From NCBI GenBank assembly GCA_900472575.1, contig UCIV01000013.1, forward strand, positions 62,001-126,000: a stretch of 64,000 bases of DNA, given 5' to 3'. The stretch is from Hyphomicrobiales bacterium. Lineage in GTDB: Bacteria > Pseudomonadota > Alphaproteobacteria > Rhizobiales > Rhizobiaceae. The notes beneath the pieces are model-generated. The model did not search any database and was not told where the DNA came from. It saw only the letters and a list, made by a program, of their open reading frames with translations. Positions within the stretch are counted from its first letter, which is position 1, and each line of letters opens with the position of its first letter. The position numbers and the translations under genes were made by a program. Below are positions 55,802 to 64,000 of this stretch, piece after piece.

Positions 55802-55916
55802 GAACAGATTGATAGATCATGCTGCCGAAATGGAAAGCCATTTTATCGATTTTGGCAAATCGATCTATTCAATCCGCCAGATAACCATGATCATTTTCAG
55901 GAAACGGAGTGACACA

Positions 55917-56837
55917 ATGCATTGCAGACTGATAGGTATTCCTCTTCAGGACGGCGCGTCCCAACTTGGCTGCGAAATGGGACCGAGCGCGCTGCGCGTC
56001 GCAGATCTTGCGGGCGCGCTCAAAGGTCTCGGCCACGAGGTCACCGATATCGGCAATGTCGTCATTGATGAGCTTCCCGACATCCGCCACCCCAACCCGG
56101 CTGTGCGCAACCTGCCGCAGATCGCCGCCTGGACGAAACTCCTGACCGATGTCGCCTATCGTGAAGCGGGCAAAGGCATGCCGATCTTCATGGGCGGCGA
56201 TCATGCGCTCTCCGCCGGCACTATCGCCGGTGTCGCCCGCCATGCGGCCGATGAGGGCCGCCCGCTCTTCGTCCTCTGGCTCGACGCGCACACGGATTTC
56301 CACACGTTGGAATCCACCACCAGCGGCAACCTTCACGGCCTCCCCGCCGCCTATTACACCGGCCAGCCCGGCTTTGAAGGCTACCTGCCACCGCTTTCCC
56401 ATGCCGTCGACCCGGCCAATCTCTGCATGATCGGCATCCGCAGCGTCGATCCCGCCGAACGTGAAACGATCAAACGCAATGCCGTCACCGTGCACGACAT
56501 GCGCAGCATCGACGAACACGGCGTCGCCGTTCTCGTCCGGCGCTTCATCGAACAGGTGGAAGCGGCAAACGGCATGCTGCATGTCAGCCTCGACGTCGAT
56601 TTTCTCGACCCCTCGATTGCGCCCGCTGTCGGCACCACCGTTCCGGGCGGCGCCACTTTTCGCGAGGCGCATCTGGTGATGGAAATGCTGCATGACAGCG
56701 GCCTCGTCACCAGCCTCGATCTGGTCGAACTCAACCCCTTCCTCGACGATCGCGGCCGCACCGCCACGCTTCTCGTCGATCTCACCGCCAGCCTGATGGG
56801 ACGCACCGTCCTCGACCGACCGACAAGGAGTAACTGA
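55917..56837 (+). CDS. arcA: Arginase
   Basis: A 306-residue binuclear manganese ureohydrolase that splits arginine to ornithine and urea. Metal motifs GGDHALSAG, LDAHTDFHT and SLDVDFLDP are intact, and the C-terminal ELNPFLDDRGRTA matches arginases rather than agmatinases. ATG 55917 has ACGGAG upstream; the open frame to 55782 is not needed. Its stop overlaps the ocd start (TGATG), so ornithine passes directly to the next enzyme. The name arcA follows Agrobacterium usage. Confidence 0.92.
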   Translation: MHCRLIGIPLQDGASQLGCEMGPSALRVADLAGALKGLGHEVTDIGNVVIDELPDIRHPNPAVRNLPQIAAWTKLLTDVAYREAGKGMPIFMGGDHALSAGTIAGVARHAADEGRPLFVLWLDAHTDFHTLESTTSGNLHGLPAAYYTGQPGFEGYLPPLSHAVDPANLCMIGIRSVDPAERETIKRNAVTVHDMRSIDEHGVAVLVRRFIEQVEAANGMLHVSLDVDFLDPSIAPAVGTTVPGGATFREAHLVMEMLHDSGLVTSLDLVELNPFLDDRGRTATLLVDLTASLMGRTVLDRPTRSN

Positions 56838-57916
56838 TGCCGGCCGAACAGAATCTCAACATCGTCCCCTTCATCAGCGTCGAGAACATGATGGATCTCG
56901 TGCTGTCCACCGGCACCGAGACGTTCCTGAAGGAGCTCGCCGCCTATGTGGAGGAGGATTTTCGGCGTTGGGAGCTGTTCGACAAGGTCGCCCGCATCGC
57001 CTCGCATTCGCGTGACGGCGTGATCGAACTGATGCCGGCAAGTGACGGCACGCTCTACGCCTTCAAATATGTCAACGGCCATCCGAAGAACACGAAAAGC
57101 GGCCGCCAGACGGTGACCGCCTTTGGCGTGCTGTCCGATGTCGAGAGCGGTTATCCGCTGCTTCTGTCGGAGATGACGATCCTGACTGCGCTGCGCACCG
57201 CCGCCACATCGGCGGTCGCCGCAAAGCACCTCGCGCCCAAGGGCGCAAAAACCATGGCGCTGATCGGCAACGGCGCCCAAAGCGAGTTCCAGGCGCTCGC
57301 CTTCCGCTCACTTCTCGGCATCGAAAACCTGCGCCTCTACGATATCGACCCGGCCGCCGCGGAGCGCTGCCGCCGCAACCTTTCGCATCTTGGTCTGAAC
57401 ATCACCGCCTGCCGCTCAGCGGAAGAAGCGGTTGAAGGGGCGCAGATCATCACCACAGCCACCGCCGACAAACAGAATGCAACGATCCTTTCCGACAACA
57501 TGATCGGCCCCGGCGTGCATATCAACGCCGTCGGCGGCGATTGCCCCGGCAAGACCGAGCTGCACCGGGACATCCTGTTGCGCTCGTCGATCTTCGTCGA
57601 ATACCCGCCGCAAACCCGCATCGAAGGCGAAATCCAGCAGCTTGCCCCCGATCATCCGGTCACCGAACTCTGGAAGGTCATTACCGGCCAGACGACCGGC
57701 CGCGAGAGCGACACGCAGATCACACTCTTCGACAGCGTCGGCTTCGCAACGGAAGACTTTTCCGCCCTCCGTTACGTCTATGACAAGCTGAAGGGCAGCA
57801 CGCGCTTCGAAAAGCTCGACCTTGTGGCCGACCCGGACGAGCCGCGCGACCTTTTCGGCATGTTGCTGCGCCGGCAGGCGGCTGCGCAGACTTCACCGGA
57901 AGCGGCTATCGCCTAA
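56837..57916 (+). CDS. arcB: Ornithine cyclodeaminase
   Basis: A 359-residue OCD/mu-crystallin-family enzyme converting L-ornithine to L-proline and ammonia with bound NAD. Motifs: KYVNGHPKNT (substrate Lys), LTALRTAATSAVAAKHL, the Rossmann-type ALIGNGAQSEFQA and TLFDSVGFATEDFSALR with the catalytic Asp. With arginase it completes arginine to proline conversion, as in Agrobacterium and Rhizobium. It ends four bases into the converging deaminase gene. Confidence 0.93.
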   Translation: MPAEQNLNIVPFISVENMMDLVLSTGTETFLKELAAYVEEDFRRWELFDKVARIASHSRDGVIELMPASDGTLYAFKYVNGHPKNTKSGRQTVTAFGVLSDVESGYPLLLSEMTILTALRTAATSAVAAKHLAPKGAKTMALIGNGAQSEFQALAFRSLLGIENLRLYDIDPAAAERCRRNLSHLGLNITACRSAEEAVEGAQIITTATADKQNATILSDNMIGPGVHINAVGGDCPGKTELHRDILLRSSIFVEYPPQTRIEGEIQQLAPDHPVTELWKVITGQTTGRESDTQITLFDSVGFATEDFSALRYVYDKLKGSTRFEKLDLVADPDEPRDLFGMLLRRQAAAQTSPEAAIA

Positions 57917-59202
57917 CCCCGGCTAGTCGGATTACGGCCCATATCGATCTCCCCCGGACGTCCATCGAGCTGAAGATGCGAAATCTTCGGCTCGGTGTGG
58001 GCGATCACCTTGCCGCGACGGATCACGGCAAGCCGCGTCGGCTTCAGCCTCAGCCCTTCCAGCACGTCCTCCGCCTGCAGTATGACGAGGTCGGCATTGC
58101 AGCCGATCGACAGGCCGTAGTTCTCCAGCCCCAACGTCTTGGCCGAATTGACGGTCAGCGCGTCAAAAATCTTCTTCTTGTCCTCGACGCCCGACATCTG
58201 CGCCACATGGATCGCCATATGTCCGACTTCCAGCATGTCGCCGGAGCCCATCGAGTACCAGGGGTCCATCACGCAGTCATGGCCGAAGGAGACGTTGAGG
58301 CCCGCCGCCATCAGCTCGCGCACCCGCGTCATGCCGCGACGCTTCGGATAGGTGTCGTGGCGACCCTGCAGCATGATGTTGATCAGCGGGTTTGGAATGA
58401 CGTTGATTTCGGCTTCCGCCATCAGTGGAATCAGTTTCGAGACGTAATAATTGTCCATCGAATGCATCGAGGTCAGGTGCGAACCGGCAACCCGGCCCTG
58501 CAGGCCGAAACGCACGGTCTCAGCCGAGAGCGTCTCGATATGGCGAGACATGGGATCATCCGTCTCGTCGCAATGCATGTCGACCGGCAGGCCGCGATCG
58601 GCGGCGATGCGGCAAAGCGCTTCAACGGAAGCCGCGCCATCCTGCATGGTGCGCTCGAAATGCGGAATGCCGCCGACGATATCGACGCCCATGTCGAGCG
58701 CACGTTCCAGCGACTTCACGCCATCGGCAGCACGATAATAACCGTCCTGCGGGAAGGCGACGAGCTGCAGGTCGATATAGGGGGCAACACGCTCCTTCAC
58801 TTCCAGCATGGCTTCCGCCGTCACCAGCCTCGGATCGGAGGTGTCGACATGGGTGCGGATATGCAGAAGGCCCTGGGAGACTGCGAGATCGCAATAGGCA
58901 AGCGCCCGCTCGACCAGCGCTTCCTTCTTCAACAGCGGCCGAAGCTCGCCCCAGAGCGCGATCCCTTCCAGCAGCGTGCCCGATGTGTTCATCCGCGGCA
59001 GACCGAGCGACAGCGTGGCGTCCATATGGAAATGCGGATCGACGAAGGAAGTGCTGACAAGCCGGTTCGTCGCATCGATCGTTTCCCGCGCTTCACCTGC
59101 AATATTCGCCTCTATCGCAGTAATTTTGCCACCCGAAACGGCGATATCGACGCCCTTTCGGCCATCCGGTAGGTTGGCGTTCTTGATGATGAGATCGAAC
59201 AT
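57913..59202 (-). CDS. Cytosine deaminase-type amidohydrolase (CodA-like)
   Basis: A 429-residue metal-dependent amidohydrolase similar to CodA. Metal ligands: HFH in VDPHFHMDAT, His in PVDMHCDETDD with the catalytic Glu, and Asp in SFGHDCVMDPW. CodA converts cytosine to uracil, but the family also includes isoguanine and related deaminases or hydrolases. It is the last gene downstream of a nucleoside-type ABC importer and an amidase, so the substrate may be something other than cytosine. GTTGAAAAC-type A-rich upstream; ATG 59202 has AGGAG nearby. Confidence 0.85.
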   Translation of the reverse strand: MFDLIIKNANLPDGRKGVDIAVSGGKITAIEANIAGEARETIDATNRLVSTSFVDPHFHMDATLSLGLPRMNTSGTLLEGIALWGELRPLLKKEALVERALAYCDLAVSQGLLHIRTHVDTSDPRLVTAEAMLEVKERVAPYIDLQLVAFPQDGYYRAADGVKSLERALDMGVDIVGGIPHFERTMQDGAASVEALCRIAADRGLPVDMHCDETDDPMSRHIETLSAETVRFGLQGRVAGSHLTSMHSMDNYYVSKLIPLMAEAEINVIPNPLINIMLQGRHDTYPKRRGMTRVRELMAAGLNVSFGHDCVMDPWYSMGSGDMLEVGHMAIHVAQMSGVEDKKKIFDALTVNSAKTLGLENYGLSIGCNADLVILQAEDVLEGLRLKPTRLAVIRRGKVIAHTEPKISHLQLDGRPGEIDMGRNPTSRG

Positions 59203-59226
59203 GAAAGGCTCCTCGCAATTGAAAAC

Positions 59227-60171
59227 TCAGCGCTCACCGCGGCGATAGGGCTGCATCAGCGCCTGTGGCACACGGGCGCGCCGCGCCATGACGGCAAGCG
59301 CTGCAATCGACAGCAGATAGGGGATCATCAGGAAGATCTGGTAGGGCACGACGCCGCTCAGCACCGTCTGCAGCCGAAGTTGGAAGGCATCGAACAGCGC
59401 AAACAGGATTGCGCCAAGCAGCGCCCGCTCCGGCTTCCACGAGGCGAAGACGACAAGCGCGATGCAGATCCAGCCGCGCCCCTGCACCATGGTCGGGAAG
59501 AAGCTGTTGAAGGCGGAAAGCGTCAGGAACGCACCGCCGACGCCCATCATCGCGCTGCCGAAAATCACCGCCCCATAACGGATCGCCATCGGGTTCAGCC
59601 CCTGCGCTTCCGCCGCATGCGGGTTTTCACCCGTCATGCGGATCGTAAGCCCGATAGGCGTGCGGGCAATCAGATAGGCGAGCGCGATCGCAAGCCCAAT
59701 CGCCAGATAGGTCGGCGCCGTCTGGGTGAAGAATGCCGGACCGAAGAAGGACAGATCGGAAAGAACCGGAATGTCGAGCGGCTGGAACGGCTCGATCGTC
59801 GGCGGCGTTCCAGCCACCGGCACCATCAGCCGGAAGACGTAATAGGCAAAGCTCGAGGCAAACAGCGTCACGCCGAGACCAGAGACATGCTGCGACAGGC
59901 CGAGCGTCACCGTCAGCACCGAATGCAAAAGCCCGAACATCGCCCCGCCCAGTGCGGCAACCAGCAACCCAACCCACAGATCCGCGCCATTATAGACGGC
60001 CAGCCAGCCGAGCATCGCGCCAAACGTCATGATCCCCTCGATGCCGAGGTTCAGCACGCCGGCGCGTTCGGAAATCAGCGCGCCGAGCGTGGCAAGGATC
60101 AGCGGCGTGGCGATACGCAGCACGGCGGCCCAGAGGCCGGCAGAGGCGAGGATGTCGAAAAGCGCGCTCAT
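59227..60171 (-). CDS. ABC permease, nucleoside type (second subunit)
   Basis: A 314-residue BPD_transp_2-family permease of the BmpC/NupQ (YufQ) group with about eight helices. Motifs: LGALISERAGVLNLGIEGIM, MTGENPHAAEAQG and YGAVIFGSAMMGVGGAFL. It pairs with the larger permease, whose stop overlaps its start (ATGA). Relatives import nucleosides or purine-like compounds. The deaminase gene follows. Confidence 0.88.
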   Translation of the reverse strand: MSALFDILASAGLWAAVLRIATPLILATLGALISERAGVLNLGIEGIMTFGAMLGWLAVYNGADLWVGLLVAALGGAMFGLLHSVLTVTLGLSQHVSGLGVTLFASSFAYYVFRLMVPVAGTPPTIEPFQPLDIPVLSDLSFFGPAFFTQTAPTYLAIGLAIALAYLIARTPIGLTIRMTGENPHAAEAQGLNPMAIRYGAVIFGSAMMGVGGAFLTLSAFNSFFPTMVQGRGWICIALVVFASWKPERALLGAILFALFDAFQLRLQTVLSGVVPYQIFLMIPYLLSIAALAVMARRARVPQALMQPYRRGER

Positions 60172-61226
60172 CGGCGTATCCTGTATTGCGTGAAGAACAC
60201 CGCGACCAGCATGGACAGCAGCGACAGCGACACCGTCACATCGGCAATATAGGTCGGAATGCCCATGCTGCGGCTCATCCCGTCTGCGCCGACGAACATC
60301 GTGGCGGTAAACAGCGCCGCCAGCACGACCCCGAGCGGGTTGAGGTTGGCGAGCATGGCAACGACGATGCCGGAATACCCATAACCGGGCGAAAGATCGG
60401 TCGTCACATAACCCTTGACGCCGAGAACCTCGATCGTGCCGGCAAGACCCGCCAGACCACCGGAAATCATCGCGACGATCACCAGCGTCCGCCCCAGCGG
60501 CACACCGGCGAAAACGGCGCCGGAGGGGTTGAGGCCCGCAGCGCGCGACTGCACGCCGAACACCGTGCGCGTCTGGACGAAATAGATCAGGAAGGCGATC
60601 ACCACCGCAATGCCGAGGCCGATATGCAGCCGCGAGCGGGCCAGCAGTTTAGGCAGGCGGGCGGCGGCATCCACCGCTTCCGACTGCGGCCAGCCGAATG
60701 CCGCCGGGTCTTTCAGCACGCCATCGATCAGCATCGAGACGAACAGAAGTGCGACGAAATTCAAAAGCAGCGTCGTCACCACTTCATCGACGGAAAAGCG
60801 CAACCGCAGCCACAACGGCACAAGCAGCAGAACCATGCCGGCAAACGCGCCGACGATGAAAAGCAACGGGATCTGCAGCAGTGACGGCAAGCCGGCAAAC
60901 AGATGCGCGCTGGCCGCAGCGGCGGCAATCGCTCCGAGATAGAACTGCCCCTCCCCGCCGATATTCCAGAGCCGCGCACGGAAGGCGACGGCAGCGGCAA
61001 GTCCGGTCAGGATCAGCGGCGAAGCGCGTGTCAAAGTCTCGGTCGCGGAAAGCCGCGAGCCGAAGGCGCTGGTCAGGATCTTCCAATAGGCCTCGAAAAC
61101 CGGCGCACCGGCAGCGGCGATCAGCACGCCTGCTATGGCAAGCGCTGCAATCACGGCGAGGATCGGCGTTGATATGACCAGCAGCGTCGAGCGATGTTCG
61201 CGCCTCTCAAACCGCATCGGACGCAC
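60168..61226 (-). CDS. ABC permease, nucleoside type (first subunit)
   Basis: A 352-residue permease of the NupP (YufP) group, about nine helices. Motifs: LWNIGGEGQFYLGAIAA, SVDEVVTTLLLNFVALL, RAAGLNPSGAVFAGV and SPGYGYSGIVVAMLANLNP. It overlaps the ATPase gene by 20 bases upstream and the smaller permease by ATGA downstream. Confidence 0.88.
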   Translation of the reverse strand: MRPMRFERREHRSTLLVISTPILAVIAALAIAGVLIAAAGAPVFEAYWKILTSAFGSRLSATETLTRASPLILTGLAAAVAFRARLWNIGGEGQFYLGAIAAAAASAHLFAGLPSLLQIPLLFIVGAFAGMVLLLVPLWLRLRFSVDEVVTTLLLNFVALLFVSMLIDGVLKDPAAFGWPQSEAVDAAARLPKLLARSRLHIGLGIAVVIAFLIYFVQTRTVFGVQSRAAGLNPSGAVFAGVPLGRTLVIVAMISGGLAGLAGTIEVLGVKGYVTTDLSPGYGYSGIVVAMLANLNPLGVVLAALFTATMFVGADGMSRSMGIPTYIADVTVSLSLLSMLVAVFFTQYRIRR

Positions 61227-62724
61227 CTCCCCATTCCCCGGCCATCATCAGCCCGAGCCTTTGTGCATCGACATCCTCGGCATTCACGGAGGGTGACAGC
61301 CGCCCGCCGACAATCGCCTGGATCCGGTCGGCCAGCGCCATCACCTCGTCGAGATCCTCGGAAATCAGAAGCACGGCGGTACCTGCCTTGCGCGCCTCAA
61401 GAATACGTTCATGCACGGCCGCCACGGCCCCTTCGTCCAGTCCACGCGCCGGCTGCGCCGCAAGCAGGATTTTCGGGTGCTCGATCAGGTTGCGGCCAAG
61501 GATCAGCTTCTGCATGTTGCCGCCGGATAAGAGCCGGATACGGCTGGTCGGCGTTCCACCACGCACATCAAAGCCCTCGATGATCCTTGTCGCAAAGGCG
61601 ATCCCCGCCTTGCGATCGACCAGTCCGGCCTTGGAAAATTCCGGTAGCCTTTCCAGCACCGCATTTTCCCAGATCGCCATCTCGCCGATCGCGCCGTCGC
61701 GATTGCGATCCTCTGGAATGCGCCCGATACCGGAGGACACGGCATCCGCCACCGTCAGGTCGCCGACACCCTTGCCGAACAGGACCAGATCGCCGGCGCT
61801 GCGGCCGATCGTACCGCTCAAGAGCTGCGCCAGCACCGCCTGCCCGTTACCGGACACACCGATAATGCCGAGCACTTCACCAGCTCTCAGCCGGAAATCG
61901 ACGGATTTCAGCCGATCCACGCCGCCGGAGCGCACGGTAATACCCGCCGCTTCCAGCACGATCTCGCCCGGCGTCGAAGCCTCGCGCACCGGGCGCGTCA
62001 CCTTGCGGCCAACCATCAGTTCGGCAAGTTCGGCCTTGCTGGTATCGCCCACCTTGCGCTCGGCGACTTGTCTGCCGCCGCGCAGCACGACGATGCGGTC
62101 GGCCGTCGCCATCACCTCGTCCAGCTTGTGGGAAATGAAGATCAGCGACAGCCCCTGCCGCGCCATATCCTTCAAGGTCGAAAACAGCGTCTCGGCTTCG
62201 AGCTTGGTCAGAACCGCCGTCGGCTCGTCGAGCACAAGAATGCGCGCATCGTTATAAAGCGCCTTCAAAATTTCGACGCGCTGCTGCTCGCCGACCGAAA
62301 GATCGCCGAGCCGCGCATCCGGATCGACCTTCAGCCCGAAACGCTGCGAAATATCGAGAAGCTTTTTACGCCCGGCAGAGACATTGGAACCGAGAGACCA
62401 GAGGCTTTCCGTCCCGGTCATGACGTTTTCGAGCACGGTCAGGTTCGGCGCCAGCGAAAAATGCTGGTGCACCATGCCGACACCGGCGCGGATCGCGGCG
62501 CGCGGCTTTCCCGGCGGCAGCATCTGCCCCATCACCGAAACGGAACCCGTGTCCGGCACATAATGGCCGAAAAGAATGCTCATCAGCGTCGTCTTGCCGG
62601 CGCCGTTTTCGCCGAGCAGCGCAACGATCTCGCCCTTTGCGAGCGACAGCGAAATATCGTCATTGGCAAGATTATCGCCAAAACGCTTGCTGACATTTCT
62701 GATGTCGAGAACGGTATCCGTCAT
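61207..62724 (-). CDS. ABC ATP-binding protein, nucleoside type (NupO-like)
   Basis: A 505-residue double ATPase. Domain one: GENGAGKTT, LSVGEQQRVEIL, ILVLDEPTAVLT. Domain two: GVSGNGQAV, LLSGGNMQKLILG and ILLAAQPARGLD, where the usual DEPT is AAQPARGLD, a substitution common in this family. It belongs to the BmpA-linked nucleoside importers (NupO/YufO). The matching binding-protein gene is not in the window. ATGA overlap with the amidase gene upstream. Confidence 0.9.
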   Translation of the reverse strand: MTDTVLDIRNVSKRFGDNLANDDISLSLAKGEIVALLGENGAGKTTLMSILFGHYVPDTGSVSVMGQMLPPGKPRAAIRAGVGMVHQHFSLAPNLTVLENVMTGTESLWSLGSNVSAGRKKLLDISQRFGLKVDPDARLGDLSVGEQQRVEILKALYNDARILVLDEPTAVLTKLEAETLFSTLKDMARQGLSLIFISHKLDEVMATADRIVVLRGGRQVAERKVGDTSKAELAELMVGRKVTRPVREASTPGEIVLEAAGITVRSGGVDRLKSVDFRLRAGEVLGIIGVSGNGQAVLAQLLSGTIGRSAGDLVLFGKGVGDLTVADAVSSGIGRIPEDRNRDGAIGEMAIWENAVLERLPEFSKAGLVDRKAGIAFATRIIEGFDVRGGTPTSRIRLLSGGNMQKLILGRNLIEHPKILLAAQPARGLDEGAVAAVHERILEARKAGTAVLLISEDLDEVMALADRIQAIVGGRLSPSVNAEDVDAQRLGLMMAGEWGGASDAV

Positions 62725-64000
62725 CGGTCGAGGCCTGTGATTGGGAAAGGGTGCGACCAGCGTTGTTCGCCCTCAAGCCTTGCGGCAAGGGCCAGAAGCA
62801 GCGCCTCCTGCCCCATAGGAGCTATCATCTGCACCGGCAAGGGCAGACCGGCCTTATCCACGCCGAAAGGCAGGGTAATTGCCGGGAAACCGGAGATATT
62901 GGCAATCGCCGCAAGCGGGGCGAAAGAACTCATGCGGGCAAAATGCAAGTCGGTATCGCGGTGATCGCTCGGAAAAGACCCGATCGGCCTTGGCGCAGAC
63001 GCCAGCATCGGCGTCAGCAGCACGTCAAAACGGTCGAACAGCGCATGCAGATCGCGGCTGACATAAACCATCGCCTGCACCAGATCCCAGACCGCAACGC
63101 CGCTCATCCGGCCGCCCTCTTCGGCAACCGCCTGCGTCATCGGTTCCCACAGAGCAGCATCGATACCGGGCAGCTTCGCAAGGCTTGCGAGATTGATGGC
63201 AATCACATCGCGAAATGCCCTGCCCGATGCTTCAATGACCGCGCGAATATCGCTCCATGCCAGTGAAACGATCTCGTGCCCCTCCGCCTCCGAGACACGG
63301 GCAGCATCCGCAACGGCCTCAGCACGAACCGGATCGATCGCAAAATCCGATCCAAGCTCCGTCAGCAGCCCGATTTTAAGCTTCCCGGCCTTGGCCACGG
63401 CCTGCTCGACCGGCGGATAAGGCCCGCGCGCAGAGCCTGCGAGCACCGAAAATGCCCGCTCCACATCGCGAACCGAGCGGCAGACGGCAAGTTCGCTGGC
63501 AATGCCGCCGAGATGGTTGGTAAACAGCGGCCCCGCCGCCATCGCCCCGCGCCCGGGCTTCAACCCCACCAGACCACAACAGGCGGCCGGAACGCGGATC
63601 GACCCACCGGCATCGGTCGCATGCGCAATCGAAACGATGCCGGCCGCGACAGCAGCAGCGGCTCCACCGGAGGACCCGCCGGATGTCAGCGATGGATCAA
63701 GCGGATTTTTCGATATCGGGCCGATCAGCGGCTCGCTTGCTAAGGACAGGCCGAATTCCGGGGTCGTTGTAATCCCGAACAGACAGAAACCAGCATCACG
63801 ATAACGGGCCGCGAGATCGGAATCCGCCTCGCCGCCTTGCCTCGGCAGGGACTTCGATCCAGCGCTGACCGGAAATCCCTTGAACGGCCCGCCAAGATCC
63901 TTGGCAAGCGTCGGCACACCGCCGAACGGCCTGAATTTGCGTTGCTCGACAGGCAGCGCATCGAAGGCATCGGCCGAGGCCAGTCCCTGTTCGGTATCGA
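62721..64000 (-). CDS. Amidase signature-family enzyme (5' end outside window)
   Basis: At least 426 codons of an amidase-signature hydrolase; the frame is open to the window edge, so the N-terminus is missing. The Ser-cisSer-Lys triad is visible: Lys in GVPTLAKDLGG, cis-Ser in TSGGSSGGAAAAVAAG, nucleophile Ser in DAGGSIRVPA. Family members hydrolyse amides, ureas (allophanate) or Glu-tRNA amides; the linkage to a nucleoside-type ABC and a CodA-like deaminase suggests a catabolic amide. An internal GTG at 63917 is not the start, because conserved sequence precedes it. Confidence 0.9.
   Translation of the reverse strand, partial: DTEQGLASADAFDALPVEQRKFRPFGGVPTLAKDLGGPFKGFPVSAGSKSLPRQGGEADSDLAARYRDAGFCLFGITTTPEFGLSLASEPLIGPISKNPLDPSLTSGGSSGGAAAAVAAGIVSIAHATDAGGSIRVPAACCGLVGLKPGRGAMAAGPLFTNHLGGIASELAVCRSVRDVERAFSVLAGSARGPYPPVEQAVAKAGKLKIGLLTELGSDFAIDPVRAEAVADAARVSEAEGHEIVSLAWSDIRAVIEASGRAFRDVIAINLASLAKLPGIDAALWEPMTQAVAEEGGRMSGVAVWDLVQAMVYVSRDLHALFDRFDVLLTPMLASAPRPIGSFPSDHRDTDLHFARMSSFAPLAAIANISGFPAITLPFGVDKAGLPLPVQMIAPMGQEALLLALAARLEGEQRWSHPFPITGLDR

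Noticed and set aside
1..64000. CRISPR arrays, insertion sequences, integrase-tRNA attachment sites or toxin-antitoxin pairs
   Set aside because: No repeat-spacer pattern, transposase, integrase or paired small toxin/antitoxin genes were seen; selC is a known integration site in enterobacteria, but no integrase or duplicated tRNA end lies beside it here.

Overview
The window is a gene-dense, roughly 60 percent GC stretch that looks like a Rhizobiales alphaproteobacterium (Rhizobium/Ensifer/Agrobacterium type). I infer this from the dctA/dctBD arrangement, the DUF1612 (RHE_PE00001-type) protein, the TGA-N9-TCA iron motif, and the many ABC and TRAP uptake operons with GntR/FCD regulators. Much of the content (selenium/formate dehydrogenase genes, sugar-acid and fucose operons) is typical of rhizobial megaplasmids or chromids, but replicon type cannot be decided from sequence alone. 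I see no insertion sequences, prophage, CRISPR array, rRNA genes or replication origin. No gap between genes exceeds 300 bases.

Layout. 1-1604: the truncated 3' part of a TonB-dependent siderophore receptor on the minus strand, preceded by an iron-responsive operator. 1785-2447: a TetR regulator. 2572-5887: a TPP riboswitch and a four-gene thiamine-precursor uptake operon (YkoF-like protein, permease, ATPase, NMT1-type binding protein). 5972-7069: a DUF1612/HTH protein. 7313-10081, plus strand: selD, a small exported protein and a Tat-exported transglutaminase-like protein. 10150-20639, minus strand: one long selenoprotein operon running fdoG (with an in-frame Sec UGA and SECIS hairpin), fdoH, fdoI, fdhE, selA, a Sel1-repeat gene, selB, selC and a 127-codon unknown gene. 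The tRNA-Sec gene lies entirely inside the 3' coding end of selB. 20934-24720: a yehZYXW-type osmoprotectant ABC operon. 24739-27309: an FtsK/SpoIIIE translocase without membrane segments. 27453-32185: dctBD and divergent dctA with a sigma-54 promoter.

32268-44267 holds sugar-acid catabolism. A small locus contains an enolase-superfamily dehydratase, a tandem-wHTH GntR regulator and a divergent Ldh-family dehydrogenase. It is followed by an operon with a FadR-type regulator, a DctPQM TRAP transporter, an L-idonate-type dehydrogenase, UxuA, UxuB and a second zinc dehydrogenase. Converging on it from 53248 down to 44334 is a complete non-phosphorylative L-fucose operon: a ribose-type ABC importer, fucose dehydrogenase, lactonase, mutarotase, 2-keto-3-deoxyfuconate dehydrogenase, diketo-acid hydrolase and fuconate dehydratase. 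It is divergent from its own FadR-type regulator. A shared bidirectional terminator separates the two large operons.

54091-57916 contains an aminotransferase and an Lrp regulator, divergent from an arginase-ornithine cyclodeaminase pair that feeds proline. 57913-64000, minus strand, contains an amidase (cut by the window end), a nucleoside-type ABC importer (one ATPase, two permeases; the binding protein is not in the window) and a CodA-type deaminase, probably one operon for a nitrogenous or cyclic substrate. The most unusual features are the in-frame selB/selC overlap, the unknown genes embedded in the selenium operon, a strand-specific hairpin between the fdo and sel parts of that operon, and the repeated half-sites in the fucose control region.
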